DNA of 38,397 nucleotides, taken from contig CAYFTR010000016.1 in NCBI GenBank assembly GCA_964346185.1, positions 1 to 38,397 of the forward strand, written 5' to 3'. Position numbers and translations under genes: made by a program. Source of the stretch: JAAYJS01 sp964346185 (GTDB lineage: Bacteria; Bacillota; Clostridia; Eubacteriales; Eubacteriaceae). The stretch's first letter is position 1, and each line of letters begins with the position of its first letter. This document shows positions 8,909-17,520 of this stretch, in pieces. Below the pieces are notes generated by a model. That model had not been told where the DNA came from, did no database searches, and saw only the letters and a program-made list of their open reading frames with translations.

Positions 8909-9850
8909 CTATTTTGTTATTCTCCCTTTCAGGTCGATAAAAACGTCAAACATGCCGACCATCGTCAACAAGAGGGTCAGGGGTTGAAAGAGAACCGCGA
9001 CAAGAACCGTCAGTACTTTCAACCACATGCTCGGTTTTTTCCTTTTAACCTCTATCAGGTAAAAGATAAACGATAAACCCATCACGGCATAGATCGTATA
9101 CATGATCAGACTGAAGGTCATTTTATAGACGTCTCCGATCGGCAACCACCCCGCTATAAACAGCACCACCAAAAAAAGTTTTTGAGGGGTATCCGCCCTC
9201 CAGCGAGATAAGGGCAGTATCGGCGCGATGGGCATTCTGAGCCTTTTAAAGGTAAAGACGGTGAGCAGGTTAATCCACCAGGACATCACAAAGGGCAATA
9301 TCAAAAGCATTGCCGGTATGGTGAGCGGAATGGTTTTAAGAAAGCTCTGTGCCGCTTCGCCGATCAGGTTTTCCTGTTCGCCTTTAATCACACCGAATTG
9401 TCGGTATGTTTCAAGAACCATATCCATCGCCACTTGAGATTCTTTTACAATCAGCTCAATATAACGTTGCCCGGTAATCAGTTCAAAAAGACCGATGCCC
9501 GCAAAAATAATAAAAACTATTACCAACCCGACAGTTATCAGGCGGCGGGCGGTGTTCCAACCTTTGCTCAGTCCGTATACCAAAGTATTGCCGATGGCGC
9601 AAAAATATACACCCAAGGTTAAGGCGGATATCGGATTGACAAATAAAAATAAAACCAACATGGCCGTCAAACTGGAAATTACCGAGGTCATCAAGTTATG
9701 ACGCCTGCCCAACACAACAACGGGCACCGGTAAAAACAGGGTTAACAGCATGGTAAGCGTCATGGAAAACGGAAAGTAAACGGATATCAGGGCAATCACG
9801 ACGATTAACCCGGAGACAATCCCTCCTTCCGCAACACCTTTAGTCTTCAT
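8909..9850 (-). CDS. yybS: YybS family membrane protein (DUF2232)
   Basis: A 313-residue polytopic membrane protein with about eight hydrophobic segments, for example at residues 9-50, 55-90, 103-125 and 170-200. It matches the DUF2232/YybS group, which is almost always found directly upstream of gdpP. The molecular function is unknown in the family. AAGGAGG precedes the ATG and an extended -10 promoter lies just upstream. Confidence 0.88.
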   Translation of the reverse strand: MKTKGVAEGGIVSGLIVVIALISVYFPFSMTLTMLLTLFLPVPVVVLGRRHNLMTSVISSLTAMLVLFLFVNPISALTLGVYFCAIGNTLVYGLSKGWNTARRLITVGLVIVFIIFAGIGLFELITGQRYIELIVKESQVAMDMVLETYRQFGVIKGEQENLIGEAAQSFLKTIPLTIPAMLLILPFVMSWWINLLTVFTFKRLRMPIAPILPLSRWRADTPQKLFLVVLFIAGWLPIGDVYKMTFSLIMYTIYAVMGLSFIFYLIEVKRKKPSMWLKVLTVLVAVLFQPLTLLLTMVGMFDVFIDLKGRITK

Positions 9851-10161
9851 TCGATCCTCCTTTTTAAGCAGTATAGCACCCGAAACTATAAAAAGGATTA
9901 GCTTTCAACCCCTCGATGCTGTAGTTTTTCTATAAAAGTGCTTTTCTTCGTATCTTTTAAAGTGCAGATCGTTATTTGTCTACACAACTATAGACGCTTT
10001 ATTCTATCAATTAAGTGTAAAAATGTCAAAAAAATTCGCCTTTTTCCCTTTAAAACCACGGCTTATCTTTGATTATTTCCCTTAAAAAGGGTTGCCCTTG
10101 TTTAAATTTTAAATGATTTGAGCTATACTAAAAAAAACTACCAATTTATGAAAGCAAAAAA
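9851..10161. other. Divergent intergenic region, yybS and 10162 gene
   Basis: A 311-base AT-rich spacer. It holds the yybS promoter. A small inverted repeat GTCTA/TAGAC with an 8-nt loop sits near 9979-9996. A possible weak rightward promoter has TTTAAA at 10101-10106 and TATACT at 10124-10129, 17 bases apart. No small gene with a ribosome binding site was found. Confidence 0.45.
9870..9878 (-). promoter_or_regulatory. Extended -10 promoter of the yybS operon
   Basis: On the minus strand TGCTATACT forms an extended -10 element (TGn followed by TATACT at 9875-9870), just upstream of the AAGGAGG of yybS. No good -35 is visible at the standard spacing. Confidence 0.5.
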
Positions 10162-10905
10162 ATGAATGATATCAGAGCAATAATACAAAAAATTAAAGAT
10201 ATGTCGCCACACTATTTAATTATGGGGCTTATTCTCATCGTAATGTTAATGATCGGTTCGTTTATCTCCGATACCATTCAGGAGAAAAACCGACTGGATA
10301 ACCAAACCTATCAGGACGCCGCCAAGGTATATGAGCAACGGACCTTCGACGAAGCCATACAAAAAGACGGCAATATTTTGGCACAAGGCTTGTTAAAGGC
10401 CGTTTCACCCATCAACGACGCAACCACGGGCGAGCAATACCTAATTGCCCAGGTATTATTGGAAAAATACAAAGTTCCGGAAAAATATTCCGACGGCAGC
10501 GATGCCTACTACGAAGATTTACGCAACAAAAAAGAAGGCACCTGGCACGAATTAAGCCGGGAAGACCACATGTCCAAATATGTCACTTTTATGGGACACA
10601 CTTTTCTGCTCGAGGATTTACATCTCGCTACAAAAAAAACCACGCGAGATATCGACGAATACACGCGGGAAACCTTTTTCTACCTGCCGGCAACGGTACA
10701 GGGTACCCTTTATCTTAAAATTCAAAACGGCACCATAGAAAGTATGGTTTTTAACAGTGAGCAAACCATCGAAGAATTGTCTCAAAGCACCAACCCCAAC
10801 AAAGGTGTTATCGGCTTTTGGATTTTTTGGTCGGTATTAATCCTCGCCTTATTGTCCGCGGTGTTTTTCTTTCATCACCGAATTCGCGGTTTTATCAAAA
10901 AATAA
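10162..10905 (+). CDS. Two-TM membrane protein of unknown function
   Basis: A 247-residue protein I do not recognise. A transmembrane helix lies near residues 18-37 and another near 212-236, followed by a short basic tail. Between them is an extracytoplasmic domain of about 170 residues without cysteine or obvious enzymatic motif. This gives a two-anchor topology with both ends inside. It is followed nine bases later by a lipoprotein gene, so the two are likely co-transcribed and may act together at the cell surface. The ribosome binding site (GAAAG) is weak. Confidence 0.65.
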   Translation: MNDIRAIIQKIKDMSPHYLIMGLILIVMLMIGSFISDTIQEKNRLDNQTYQDAAKVYEQRTFDEAIQKDGNILAQGLLKAVSPINDATTGEQYLIAQVLLEKYKVPEKYSDGSDAYYEDLRNKKEGTWHELSREDHMSKYVTFMGHTFLLEDLHLATKKTTRDIDEYTRETFFYLPATVQGTLYLKIQNGTIESMVFNSEQTIEELSQSTNPNKGVIGFWIFWSVLILALLSAVFFFHHRIRGFIKK

Positions 10906-10914
10906 AGGAACACT

Positions 10915-11529
10915 ATGAACATTCAAATCAAAAAAAGGGTTGTCCTCCTCTGCCTGATTCTTTCTTTCCTGCTGAGCGGCTGCCAACAGACACCCGCAAA
11001 AAAGCCGAACACCCCCGGCGATGTGGTTCGAGCTTTTTTAGTCGCCGTTAAAAACCGAAACTTTGAGGAAGCCGACGCTTATATGCTCAGCCCTCAAAGC
11101 AGTTATCACCTGTTGTCCGCCAACAGTCTTTTTAAAGAAAGCCGTAACTTCAACTTTTCCGAAAATACCTTAAAGGCACTGGATCAAAACATGGCCGATT
11201 ATATTTTCAGCATTCAAAGAGAGCAGATTCATAATGGACAGGCGACGGTTTTTGTTTCTCTGAACACCTGCGATTTAAAACAAACCTTTGATCATGTCAA
11301 AACAAAAATTTTTGATGACGCCCGAAATGCCGACGCTCCCCTGGAATCCATTACCTTGGATACCCAGGTAGATCCTCTATTGTATCAACACCTCAAAAAT
11401 AAAGATACACAACGCATGAATACGGGCGTACAAGTCCACTTGGTTAAAAAAAATCATCGTTGGCTCATTGACAACCAAGTACCCGGCAACCAAAACCGTA
11501 CTTTTTTTGACACCTTAATCGGTCAATAA
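10915..11529 (+). CDS. Lipoprotein with a DUF4878/NTF2-like domain
   Basis: A 204-residue secreted lipoprotein. The signal peptide has a basic N-region, a hydrophobic core and a lipobox LLSGC with the lipidated Cys at residue 23. The mature part begins with a short linker, then the pattern PGDVVRAFLVAVKNRNFEEADAY. That pattern is typical of DUF4878 or NTF2-like lipoproteins that bind small ligands or peptidoglycan-related partners. The role is unknown. It follows the membrane-protein gene by nine bases, with AAGGA before the ATG, and is closed by a strong terminator. Confidence 0.72.
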   Translation: MNIQIKKRVVLLCLILSFLLSGCQQTPAKKPNTPGDVVRAFLVAVKNRNFEEADAYMLSPQSSYHLLSANSLFKESRNFNFSENTLKALDQNMADYIFSIQREQIHNGQATVFVSLNTCDLKQTFDHVKTKIFDDARNADAPLESITLDTQVDPLLYQHLKNKDTQRMNTGVQVHLVKKNHRWLIDNQVPGNQNRTFFDTLIGQ

Positions 11530-11551
11530 CTCAAAACGTTCTTTAAAAGAA

Positions 11552-11577
11552 AAAAGCCTCGATCAATCGAGGCTTTT
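11552..11577 (+). terminator. Bidirectional terminator
   Basis: The 12-nt arms AAAAGCCTCGAT (11552-11563) and ATCGAGGCTTTT (11566-11577) form a near-perfect hairpin with A and T tracts at both sides. It closes the plus-strand pair and can also terminate the convergent metF transcript. Confidence 0.85.
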
Positions 11578-11634
11578 GTTATAGCTGTAAGCAAATGCAG
11601 GTAATGTGAAACCCTTCGGTTCTTAAATTTTTGA

Positions 11635-12501
11635 CTATTTGGTCATTGCAAAGCCGGCTTGTTTTAAAATTTCCGTTACGTCTTCCCATTTATTTAAGGC
11701 ATAAATGTGTAAACCGTCGATTCCTGCATTCATGTATTGGTAAATTTGGTTAACGGTATAGTCGATTCCTGCTTTTTTAAAGTCTTCCGGATTGTCGCCG
11801 TAACGTCCGATAATTTCCGCCAAATCTTTAGGGATAGAGCTGCCGTTCATTAACGCCATGCGAATGGTCGGATTTTTTGCCAATACCGGCATGACACCCA
11901 CATCGATAGGTAAGTAAACCCCCGCACTGCGAATTCTGTCCACCCATTCGATGTAGTTGTCGACGTCGTGGCACAATTGCGTCATAATAAAATCGCCACC
12001 GGCATCTTGCTTCATACGCAGATGGGCAATGTCCTTTTCGATACTCGGTGCTTGAATATGTTTTTCCGGACTGCCGGCAACGGCAATGGTAAATTCCGGA
12101 AAATTTTGTTTAATAAAGGCTACCAATTCGTTGGCAAAGTCGAAATCGCCCCCCGTTTGGTTGGCCCCCGGCGGGTAGTCCCCTCTCAGTGCGAGAATGT
12201 GGTCGACACCTGCCGCTAAGTAATTTTTTAGTTCTTCGGAAATTTTTTCTTTCGTGTTGCCGATGCAGGTATAGTGGGTAACGGGAATGGATTTCCCGCT
12301 GTTTTGTATGGCGGTTACAATTTCCAGGTTACGTCCCGCATTGGTTCCGCCCGCACCGTAGGTACAGCTGATGAAATCCGGATTAAACTTGTATAAATGA
12401 TCCAATGTGTCTAATAAAGGCTCGACGGGTTGTTCCGTCTTCGGAGGAAAAACCTCAAAGGATAATGTCATTCTATTATCCATAATATCTGTAATTTTCA
12501 T
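11635..12501 (-). CDS. metF: Methylenetetrahydrofolate reductase
   Basis: A 288-residue TIM-barrel flavoenzyme that reduces 5,10-methylene-THF to 5-methyl-THF. Visible motifs are SFEVFPPK, SCTYGAGG, the folate/FAD-binding LALRGDYP, and ITQLCHD-like MTQLCHDVDN. It is the short bacterial form, without a regulatory C-terminal domain. Nearby UroD-superfamily genes and a BtuFCD-like transporter suggest use in methyl or corrinoid metabolism rather than only methionine synthesis. The ATG at 12499-12501 is far from the Shine-Dalgarno, and a hairpin lies between them (separate entry). Confidence 0.95.
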   Translation of the reverse strand: MKITDIMDNRMTLSFEVFPPKTEQPVEPLLDTLDHLYKFNPDFISCTYGAGGTNAGRNLEIVTAIQNSGKSIPVTHYTCIGNTKEKISEELKNYLAAGVDHILALRGDYPPGANQTGGDFDFANELVAFIKQNFPEFTIAVAGSPEKHIQAPSIEKDIAHLRMKQDAGGDFIMTQLCHDVDNYIEWVDRIRSAGVYLPIDVGVMPVLAKNPTIRMALMNGSSIPKDLAEIIGRYGDNPEDFKKAGIDYTVNQIYQYMNAGIDGLHIYALNKWEDVTEILKQAGFAMTK

Positions 12502-12511
12502 TGCACACGTT

Positions 12512-12536
12512 AAAGGGAAATCCCTTTGTCCTCCTT
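12512..12536 (-). promoter_or_regulatory. Hairpin between SD and start of metF
   Basis: AAGGAGG (12536-12530 on the minus strand) is 28 bases from the metF ATG, too far for normal initiation. A perfect AAAGGGA/TCCCTTT hairpin (12527-12512) fills the gap and would reduce the effective spacing to about 12 bases. It may expose or hide the start site. Confidence 0.45.
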
Positions 12537-12691
12537 AATGTTTTTTTTAAAATAACATATGTTGCTTAGTTTTGTCTTATAAATGAGTGTATCTTTTTAT
12601 TTCTCTCCTTTTATAACGCTTTGCTCAAGATCGCCCTTTTGTTTTGATATGAAGTTGTGCCGGTGTATACGGCGTTTGCAATACCGATTAA

Positions 12692-12722
12692 AAAAATCGG
12701 CACATAATATGTGCCGATTTTT
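12692..12722 (-). terminator. Bidirectional terminator
   Basis: Arms of 14 nt (12692-12705 and 12709-12722) around a three-base loop, with core ATCGGCACAT and flanking A and T tracts. It terminates the leftward transcript of the UroD-like gene and its 50-codon follower. Confidence 0.88.
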
Positions 12723-12785
12723 AACATTATTAAAGGATTTTGCGATGACACGCATCGGAACACCGATGCCCGTTTTTATAATTTT

Positions 12786-12938
12786 TTAGTACATCAATCC
12801 CATTATAAAAGCAAAGAGTTCATCTTCTACTTTATTTAAATGATCTTTGACGATATCTTCTTCTTCCGCTTTGTAACCTTCTACCGGTTCGTCTTGCCAA
12901 TAGTGTAACAATTCGCTTTTAAATTCATCTTTTTTCAT
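12786..12938 (-). CDS. Small acidic protein coupled to the UroD-like gene
   Basis: A 50-codon gene with its own AGGAGAA site, which overlaps the stop codon of the preceding UroD-like gene. The product begins MKKDEFKSELLHYWQDEP and ends LFAFIMGLMY; it is acidic and predicted helical. It resembles the C-terminal tail of the full-length paralogue at 19769-21169, which also has an acidic segment, then a basic/hydrophobic helix ending LFNWLLLLT. I infer that the tail is a separate chain here and a fused domain there. No function is known. Confidence 0.7.
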   Translation of the reverse strand: MKKDEFKSELLHYWQDEPVEGYKAEEEDIVKDHLNKVEDELFAFIMGLMY

Positions 12939-12947
12939 GATCTTCTC

Positions 12948-14095
12948 CTATTTGTAGACACCGTAGTCATGAACAAAATCACAGACTGCAATCAGATTTT
13001 CCGGTTTTGCATCACTTAAAGCTAAGATGGATTTATCCATGGTAAAGAGGTAACCGCCTCCGGGAGCCGCTTTATCGATAATTTCCTTTGCTTTATCCAA
13101 GCATTCCTGTTTGGTATTCAAACGCAACATGGAAATGGGGTAGTTGCCCATAATGCAAATTTTTGTTCCCAATTTTTTCTTAACTTCGCCCAAATCGTCT
13201 TCTTCAAAGTAAGCGATGGTGCCTGTCGGCAATTCTTGAAGGTATTCGTAATAACGTTCCCAATTTTTTTCAAAGAATACCTGAACGGTGTAACCGTCAT
13301 CTACAAGATTGCAAACAAGGCTCTTAAAGGTCGGCCAATACAGTTTTTCGAAATCCTTAGTGCGCATGTAAGACGGCATGTGCAGCGGGATAAACATAGA
13401 GGGTATGATACCCGGTGTCGGATTTAAAATTTTTGCCAAACGGTACATTAAGGGTTCGGTGGCTTCTACGGCCGCTTTTACCTTATCGGCCTTTCTGCGT
13501 ACGTCCATGGAAATTCCGGTAAAACCGCGCAGCAAGTCGGCAATAAAGTCGAAGGGAGCTTCGATAGCGCCACGGCGAATGTTAACAATGCCGTGTTTTT
13601 TTCTACTGCCGCGCAACCACCCAAATATTCAGATTTTGCCTGTTTGTCGGCGATCATGGCACGCAAAGCGTTTAAAGCGCCTTGGGGGGAATCCATCGCC
13701 AATTTGGGATATAATCTCGGAACCACCTTTTCCATGATACATTTAAAGGGATCGCTGATATATTCATCGTATTCGTCTGCGTGCAGCCCCTCTACTTCCG
13801 GGTGTTGCACAAGGTCGTCGAGTTCTCTGGGTACAAACGCCTGAGATCCGTTCACTCTGTAAATTAAGGGAAATCTGGGCATATTGCCGCCGGCATCGCT
13901 ATAAATGTCGGTATACATTTTGTCCGTCGCGTCGACGATCATTTTGGGATTCCACAAAGCTGTTTTTAGATCGTAACCGGCATATTCTACAGCAAAGGAC
14001 GGTTCTTGCTTACAAACAATCGGCACACGTTCCGGTTGTTGCCCCATGATTGCTTTTTCAATCATGGCTACTCTTTCTTCATACGTTGGTTTCAT
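12948..14095 (-). CDS. UroD-superfamily protein, frameshifted at an A7 tract
   Basis: Two adjacent reading frames together encode one protein of about 380 residues in the uroporphyrinogen decarboxylase/corrinoid methyltransferase superfamily. It is clearly paralogous to the gene at 19769-21169; shared blocks are EAPFDFxADxLRxF, MDVRR and FxPLHMPxYMRxKDF. The break lies at a T7 run (13596-13602 on plus; A7 in the mRNA); one extra A restores the frame. No HxC zinc motif of MtaA/MtbA type is visible, and no heme genes are nearby, so a methyl-transfer role is inferred, not shown. I chose the ATG at 14095 because GGAGG precedes it; an upstream ATG (14116) lacks one. Confidence 0.78.
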
Positions 14096-14283
14096 AATTC
14101 CTCCATTTTCCTCCATAACTTTTTTATAACACCATACCTAATCGGGACACCGATCAACGTTATTCTACCCCTCTCTGAGAGCTTGCGGTTTTTTAAGACC
14201 GATACAGTCTCAAATGCTGTGTACATAGGCTTTGCAGCATTTTTAATTGTTGCGACAAGCGCAACACTGGCTTTTTAATCAAA
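14096..14283 (-). promoter_or_regulatory. Structured leader of the frameshifted UroD-like gene
   Basis: Noncoding region with two hairpins: GTTGCG/CGCAAC at about 14247-14263, and AAATGCTG/CAGCATTT at about 14208-14238. A possible extended -10 (TGTTATAAA on the minus strand, near 14125-14133) lies close to the gene. I do not recognise a known riboswitch class. Confidence 0.35.
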
Positions 14284-14309
14284 AAAATCGGGTGATATCA
14301 CCCGATTTT
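14284..14309 (-). terminator. Terminator of the AI-2E transporter gene
   Basis: A perfect 26-base palindrome centred on GATATC (core ATCGGGTGATATCACCCGAT) with A and T tracts. The 180 bases between it and the transporter stop (14310-14489) show no gene. Confidence 0.75.
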
Positions 14310-14489
14310 AAAATAGTTTATGTTTAGCACCGACGTGCAGGTGTGTAGACGAAGTTGCCTGAAAGCCGTCGTGCCCTTTTTTGATACAGCAATGAGGTAT
14401 CGGGAAATTTAACCCCTTTTACTAATATTAAATATACCATTTATTACGAATTATTGTTAAGTTAATTTGGTAATAATTCGTTTTTTAAG

Positions 14490-15659
14490 TTAAATTTTTC
14501 CCGTTGTTTCTGTTTCTTTCAGTAAACTATAGGCTTTTTTCTCTTCTTCTTTTGTTTTTTTTGCCAAAAATTTATAAATGGTCGCCGCAACGGGTACACC
14601 CAACAATGTACCGCCGATACCGAAAAGCGATCCGCCCACAACAACCGATGCCATTACCCAAATGCCCGGCAGACCGATTTTGTCACCAACCACCTTGGGG
14701 TAAATCAAGTTACTTTCCAATTGTTGTAAAATAATTAGAAAAAGCAAAAACAATCCGCCCTGAACGGGGTTTTCCGAGCCGATCATAATCACACCGAAGG
14801 CACCGCCCAAAAATGCCCCGACCATCGGAATTAATGCGGTTAATCCGACAAAGGAGCCGATCATCGGTGCGTAGGGAAAACGAAAAACATATAAGCCGAG
14901 CGTACATAAAATGCCCAGAACAACGGCTTCAATCGACTGACCGACAAAAAAATCGGCAAAAGTATCATTAACAACTTTTAAGATACTGTACAATTTGTTT
15001 TTTCTATAAGGGTTCAGTAACCAATTCAATAATCGATCGATTTGTTTTTTTAAATCTTTTTTTCCTAAAACAATATAAAGGGCAAAGGCAAAGGCGAACA
15101 CCCAATTAATAATATTGGAGATCGTATTACCAACAAAATTTACCGCACCGCCTGCCCAATTGGAAAATGCCGTTGTTATTTCCGTCAGCATTTTTTCGTC
15201 GCTGGGTATTCCTTTTGAAATGCGTGTAAACAATTGGGGGTATTCCTTCGTTGCACGTTCCAACCCTTTGTAAATAATGTCGTAGGCTTCCGGCAATTTG
15301 CCGATAAACACCGTCATCGACTCAACCACCTGAGGGACAATAAGGTTTAAAATGGTAATGACAATACCCGCACTAATTACTAATGCCAGCACAAAGCTGA
15401 TTGCGTGTTTATGTTTTTTAACGACAGGGTGTTGCATTTTTCCTATTAATTTCTTTTCAAAAAAATCCGTCGGTATATCCAAAATAAACGCAATAACGGC
15501 TCCCAATACCAAAGGGGAAAAAGCATTGGATATTCGGGACAAAATATCTTTTACCGTTTCAAAATTCATAACAATTAATAAAACCGCGCCCGCCAGTAAA
15601 ATCAAATACTCTATTCGATAGGGCTGTTTCACGGAATCCCTTTGTGTCTCTTTATTCAT
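14490..15659 (-). CDS. AI-2E family transporter
   Basis: A 389-residue membrane protein of the AI-2E/PerM family (TqsA, YtvI and relatives), whose members export small molecules or act as sodium-proton antiporters. It has two N-terminal transmembrane helices (about 17-55), a soluble-looking middle (about 100-165), and then a block of hydrophobic helices. The family-typical stretch is GLTALIPMVGAFLGGAFG, followed by QQLESNLIYPKVVG. It is divergent from the PucR-type regulator gene. The substrate cannot be told from sequence. Confidence 0.9.
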   Translation of the reverse strand: MNKETQRDSVKQPYRIEYLILLAGAVLLIVMNFETVKDILSRISNAFSPLVLGAVIAFILDIPTDFFEKKLIGKMQHPVVKKHKHAISFVLALVISAGIVITILNLIVPQVVESMTVFIGKLPEAYDIIYKGLERATKEYPQLFTRISKGIPSDEKMLTEITTAFSNWAGGAVNFVGNTISNIINWVFAFAFALYIVLGKKDLKKQIDRLLNWLLNPYRKNKLYSILKVVNDTFADFFVGQSIEAVVLGILCTLGLYVFRFPYAPMIGSFVGLTALIPMVGAFLGGAFGVIMIGSENPVQGGLFLLFLIILQQLESNLIYPKVVGDKIGLPGIWVMASVVVGGSLFGIGGTLLGVPVAATIYKFLAKKTKEEEKKAYSLLKETETTGKI

Positions 15660-15772
15660 ATTTCATAACGTTCCTTTCCCATATTAATTTTAGATGGTGA
15701 TCCTATCACGTAATTTTACTAGTCTACCATAGAAAGATTTGGTAAACTTAAAAGTTTTTACACCGCCCTTTA

Positions 15773-15801
15773 TTGCTCCGAAAAGGATTTTAAGCTATAA
15801 T
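15773..15801 (+). promoter_or_regulatory. Promoter of the PucR-type regulator
   Basis: TTGCTC (15773-15778) and a perfect TATAAT (15796-15801) are 17 bases apart and lie 49 bases upstream of the start codon. Confidence 0.7.
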
Positions 15802-15850
15802 TTTTATAATTTAAAATATTACAAAATACTAAGAGGAAAAGGCAAAGGTT

Positions 15851-17095
15851 ATGGAAAAATCCAGACTCTATGATATTTATAAAATTCTTCATAAAAATAT
15901 GGACCAACCGGGGTATCGACCTTTAATACGTGGTGCCGCCACCCTATTCGGCGCGCCGGTTATTTTTACCGATGACCGCTACCAATTAATTGCCATGTAT
16001 CCCGAAGAAAAAATCGGTGATTATGTTTATGATACCTTGCTGGAACAAGGTTATTTGCCCGAGTCCATCATAGCCGATTTTCACAACGCCTATTTAAGAG
16101 AGCCGGGCAAACGCTACGAGCCCTTTTACGAAAAAGACGGTCCGGTTAAGGATTGCCCGAGAATTTTTGCCGAAGTCTATGACGACACCAACATCCTCGG
16201 ACATGCCGCCATATTTCTAAAAGACAAACCTTTAGAGTCCTGGCAACTGGAAGCCGCTTCAATTTTGGCGGACATTCTGAGAATAAAAATTAATCTGTCC
16301 CGTCAAATACCTTCCTCCCATGCCGATACCTTGCATCATTTGCTCAACCGCAAAACCACCTCTCAGGCCAAAACGCGAGCCATCGCTCAAATCAGCCCGA
16401 ACAAACCCCAAGACGCTTTGTTACTGGTTGCCCCTTTGGATCAAACAAAGTCTCAACACGCTTTTTCCGCCCTTGCGATGAATTATTGTCTTCACCAGTT
16501 TCCCGGTGCCATTCCTACCGTCTACAACGACGACTTGGTGGTTCTGTTTATCTCTAAAAAACATAGCCGTACGCTAAAAGACCAGGCGGCGTCTTTTTCC
16601 GGTTATTTAAAACAACACCATATTCTCTCCGGTGCCGTTTATCCTGTCGAAAATTTGTACAACTTGTCGGACGACTACTTTCTCGGACGTTTGACCGCTT
16701 TGTACCGATATTGGGAAGAAATTAAGCATCGCCACTTAAATACCGATTTATACTACTATCACGATTTGGCACCCTATCCCGTACTTTTGTATTTAAGTCA
16801 ACGGGAAAATATACGTTGCTTAAGCCACCCCGCCATCGATAAAATTCGTACCTACGACTTAAAAAATAATACCGATTATTTTCAAACCCTGGCGTGTTAT
16901 TGTCAAAATTTTTTTCATAAAAACGAAACGGCGCAAGATCTAAACATTCACCGCAACACCTTAAATTACAGAATTAAGCGAATCGAAGAGCTCTTTCACT
17001 TAAATTTACAGGATAACCGAATCCTCCTGCATCTGGTCATCAGTTTGGAGATAACAGCTTACGATGAACCGCCGACAAACCCTTCGCCTCATTAA
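15851..17095 (+). CDS. PucR/CdaR family transcriptional regulator
   Basis: A 414-residue regulator. The N-terminal 150 residues look like a GAF-type sensor region (blocks GAPVIFTDDRYQLIAMYP and LGHAAIFLKDKPLESWQ). The C-terminal helix-turn-helix of the PucR family is clear: NETAQDLNIHRNTLNYRIKR followed by IEELFHLNLQDNR. The ligand is unknown. It lies convergent with the flavoprotein/NTF2 pair and divergent from the AI-2E gene, so either may be its target. AGAGGAAAAGG precedes the ATG. Confidence 0.88.
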   Translation: MEKSRLYDIYKILHKNMDQPGYRPLIRGAATLFGAPVIFTDDRYQLIAMYPEEKIGDYVYDTLLEQGYLPESIIADFHNAYLREPGKRYEPFYEKDGPVKDCPRIFAEVYDDTNILGHAAIFLKDKPLESWQLEAASILADILRIKINLSRQIPSSHADTLHHLLNRKTTSQAKTRAIAQISPNKPQDALLLVAPLDQTKSQHAFSALAMNYCLHQFPGAIPTVYNDDLVVLFISKKHSRTLKDQAASFSGYLKQHHILSGAVYPVENLYNLSDDYFLGRLTALYRYWEEIKHRHLNTDLYYYHDLAPYPVLLYLSQRENIRCLSHPAIDKIRTYDLKNNTDYFQTLACYCQNFFHKNETAQDLNIHRNTLNYRIKRIEELFHLNLQDNRILLHLVISLEITAYDEPPTNPSPH

Positions 17096-17153
17096 AAAAC
17101 CGACTTTTAATGCTTGCGCCCTTTCGGGTTTACGGCATTGAAAGTCGGTTTTT
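17095..17153 (+). terminator. Bidirectional terminator
   Basis: Arms AAAAACCGACTTT (17095-17107) and AAAGTCGGTTTTT (17141-17153) pair exactly around a GC-rich inner stem. It separates the regulator from the convergent NTF2-like gene. Confidence 0.85.
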
Positions 17154-17166
17154 CAGTATTCTTTAA

Positions 17167-17490
17167 TTATCTGGGTCTGACAACGTATTCCGAAATCAAA
17201 CCGTCTTTTACAGTTGCACAGCCGATGCATTCCAATTTAACATCACCGAGAAAAACATCGTATTCCATGGAATTGGGGTTAAGTTTTACAATTTCCATAT
17301 TAACTTTATAGTTTTTCATCACTTCACCGAGGGCATTTGCCAAGGCATCGCGACCGACCGCCACCAGGTCGTCGACATTAATGGCGCGGGCGCCGCCGTC
17401 GTTAAAGTGACAATCCTCGGTAAACAGCTCCGCCGTACCTTTCGCGTCGCCGGCGCACATACGTTCAACATAGGTTTCTAAAATTTTCAT
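17167..17490 (-). CDS. SnoaL/NTF2-like protein
   Basis: A 107-residue single-domain protein with the NTF2/SnoaL cone fold pattern. The N-terminal helix reads YVERMCAGDAKGTAELF, followed by the TEDCHFND strand, and beta strands fill the second half. Relatives include ketosteroid isomerase-like and polyketide cyclase enzymes, but no catalytic residue can be assigned. It lies 30 bases downstream of the enoate-reductase-like flavoprotein and is probably co-transcribed, so it may act on the same substrate (isomerase or dehydratase type chemistry). That is inference. Confidence 0.75.
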   Translation of the reverse strand: MKILETYVERMCAGDAKGTAELFTEDCHFNDGGARAINVDDLVAVGRDALANALGEVMKNYKVNMEIVKLNPNSMEYDVFLGDVKLECIGCATVKDGLISEYVVRPR

Positions 17491-17520
17491 TTTTAATTTA
17501 CCTTTAATCCGCTCTTCAGA

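Noticed and set aside
12583..12789. A 68-codon plus-strand frame
   Set aside because: No ribosome binding site, and it runs through a strong terminator hairpin.
14006..14278. A 90-codon plus-strand frame
   Set aside because: It is antisense to the UroD-like gene and its leader; no ribosome binding site or family pattern.
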